A stretch of DNA of 5,591 nt from Magnetococcales bacterium (GTDB taxonomy: Bacteria > Pseudomonadota > Magnetococcia > Magnetococcales > JADGCH01): positions 1 to 5,591 of the forward strand of contig JADGCM010000111.1 in the NCBI GenBank assembly GCA_015228995.1, read 5' to 3'. Of this stretch, positions 5,548-5,591 are shown piece after piece (positions within the stretch are counted from its first letter, which is position 1; each line of letters opens with the position of its first letter). The notes under the pieces were generated by a model. That model ran no database searches, was not told the origin of the DNA, and worked only from the letters and a program-made list of their open reading frames with translations. Made by a program: the position numbers and the translations under genes.

Positions 5548-5591
5548 GGGCGGGGGGTGAGGGGTAAAAGGGTTGGGGGTGAGAGGGGAAT

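Larger units (their letters stand above)
5452..5572. repeat. Imperfect inverted-repeat element directly after korB
   Basis: The left arm (5452-5493) runs CCCTTACCCCCTCACCCTG and then CCCTCTCCCACAAGGGGAGAGGG in separate blocks. The right arm (5526-5572) is close to its reverse complement: CCCTCTCCC-TTGT-GGGAGAGGG, then GGGCGGGGGGTGAGGGG and TAAAAGGG. Small indels break the outer match, and 32 nt (5494-5525) separate the arms. Each arm is itself a hairpin, so the element can form either two small hairpins or one long stem. It resembles REP/BIME-type intergenic palindromes that many proteobacteria carry in many copies. As RNA it could end or protect the 3' end of the operon transcript. There is no U-tract, so it is not a classic rho-independent terminator. 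GGGGGTGAGAGGGG near 5575-5588 suggests more repeat material beyond the window. Confidence 0.85.

Noticed and set aside
5452..5591. CRISPR array or rho-independent terminator
   Set aside because: There are no regularly spaced repeats with unique spacers, and no run of T follows either hairpin. The structure is an inverted repeat of palindromic units instead.

Overview
The window holds the end of one gene, a stretch of about 485 bases filled with gene debris, a tight four-gene operon on the + strand, and a G/C-rich inverted-repeat element at the right edge. Everything with a readable direction points rightwards. The best-supported content is sucC-sucD-korA-korB: both subunits of succinyl-CoA synthetase, followed by both subunits of a 2-oxoglutarate:ferredoxin oxidoreductase. 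All family-defining catalytic and cofactor-binding residues that I can place are present in the four proteins.

Layout: (1) 3-326, the 3' end of a PD-(D/E)XK nuclease-like gene of the DUF3782 type, cut by the window edge. (2) 327-811, no intact gene. It contains a decayed antitoxin with an in-frame TAG, a 14-codon stub of a VapC-like PIN toxin joined to it by a retained ATGA overlap, and an unrecognised, apparently frame-shifted C-terminal remnant. (3) 812-5451, sucC, sucD, korA and korB, separated by 6 nt, 6 nt and a 4-nt ATGA overlap, so almost certainly one transcript. (4) 5452-5572, an imperfect inverted repeat of about 120 nt that starts on the base after the korB stop. It contains two CCCTCTCCC/GGGAGAGGG hairpins and a tandem 9-mer.

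The four enzymes share succinyl-CoA. SucCD interconverts succinate + CoA + NTP with succinyl-CoA. KorAB interconverts succinyl-CoA + CO2 + reduced ferredoxin with 2-oxoglutarate + CoA. In many aerobes sucCD lies next to sucAB, the NAD-linked 2-oxoglutarate dehydrogenase genes; here the ferredoxin-linked, oxygen-sensitive type of enzyme sits in that place. The module could run reductively, as two consecutive steps of the reductive TCA cycle or of a reductive branch, or oxidatively as a low-potential replacement for 2-oxoglutarate dehydrogenase. No ATP-citrate lyase, fumarate reductase or ferredoxin gene is in the window, so the direction cannot be decided here.

Organism: the SucC and SucD sequences look proteobacterial, GC content is moderate, and CCCTCTCCC-type palindromes are common in proteobacterial genomes. 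A microaerobic or anaerobic proteobacterium, possibly an autotroph of the kind that uses the reductive TCA cycle, is my inference. I cannot name the genus. I see no clearly undescribed system; the most unusual parts are the operon pairing, the terminal repeat element and the toxin-antitoxin debris.
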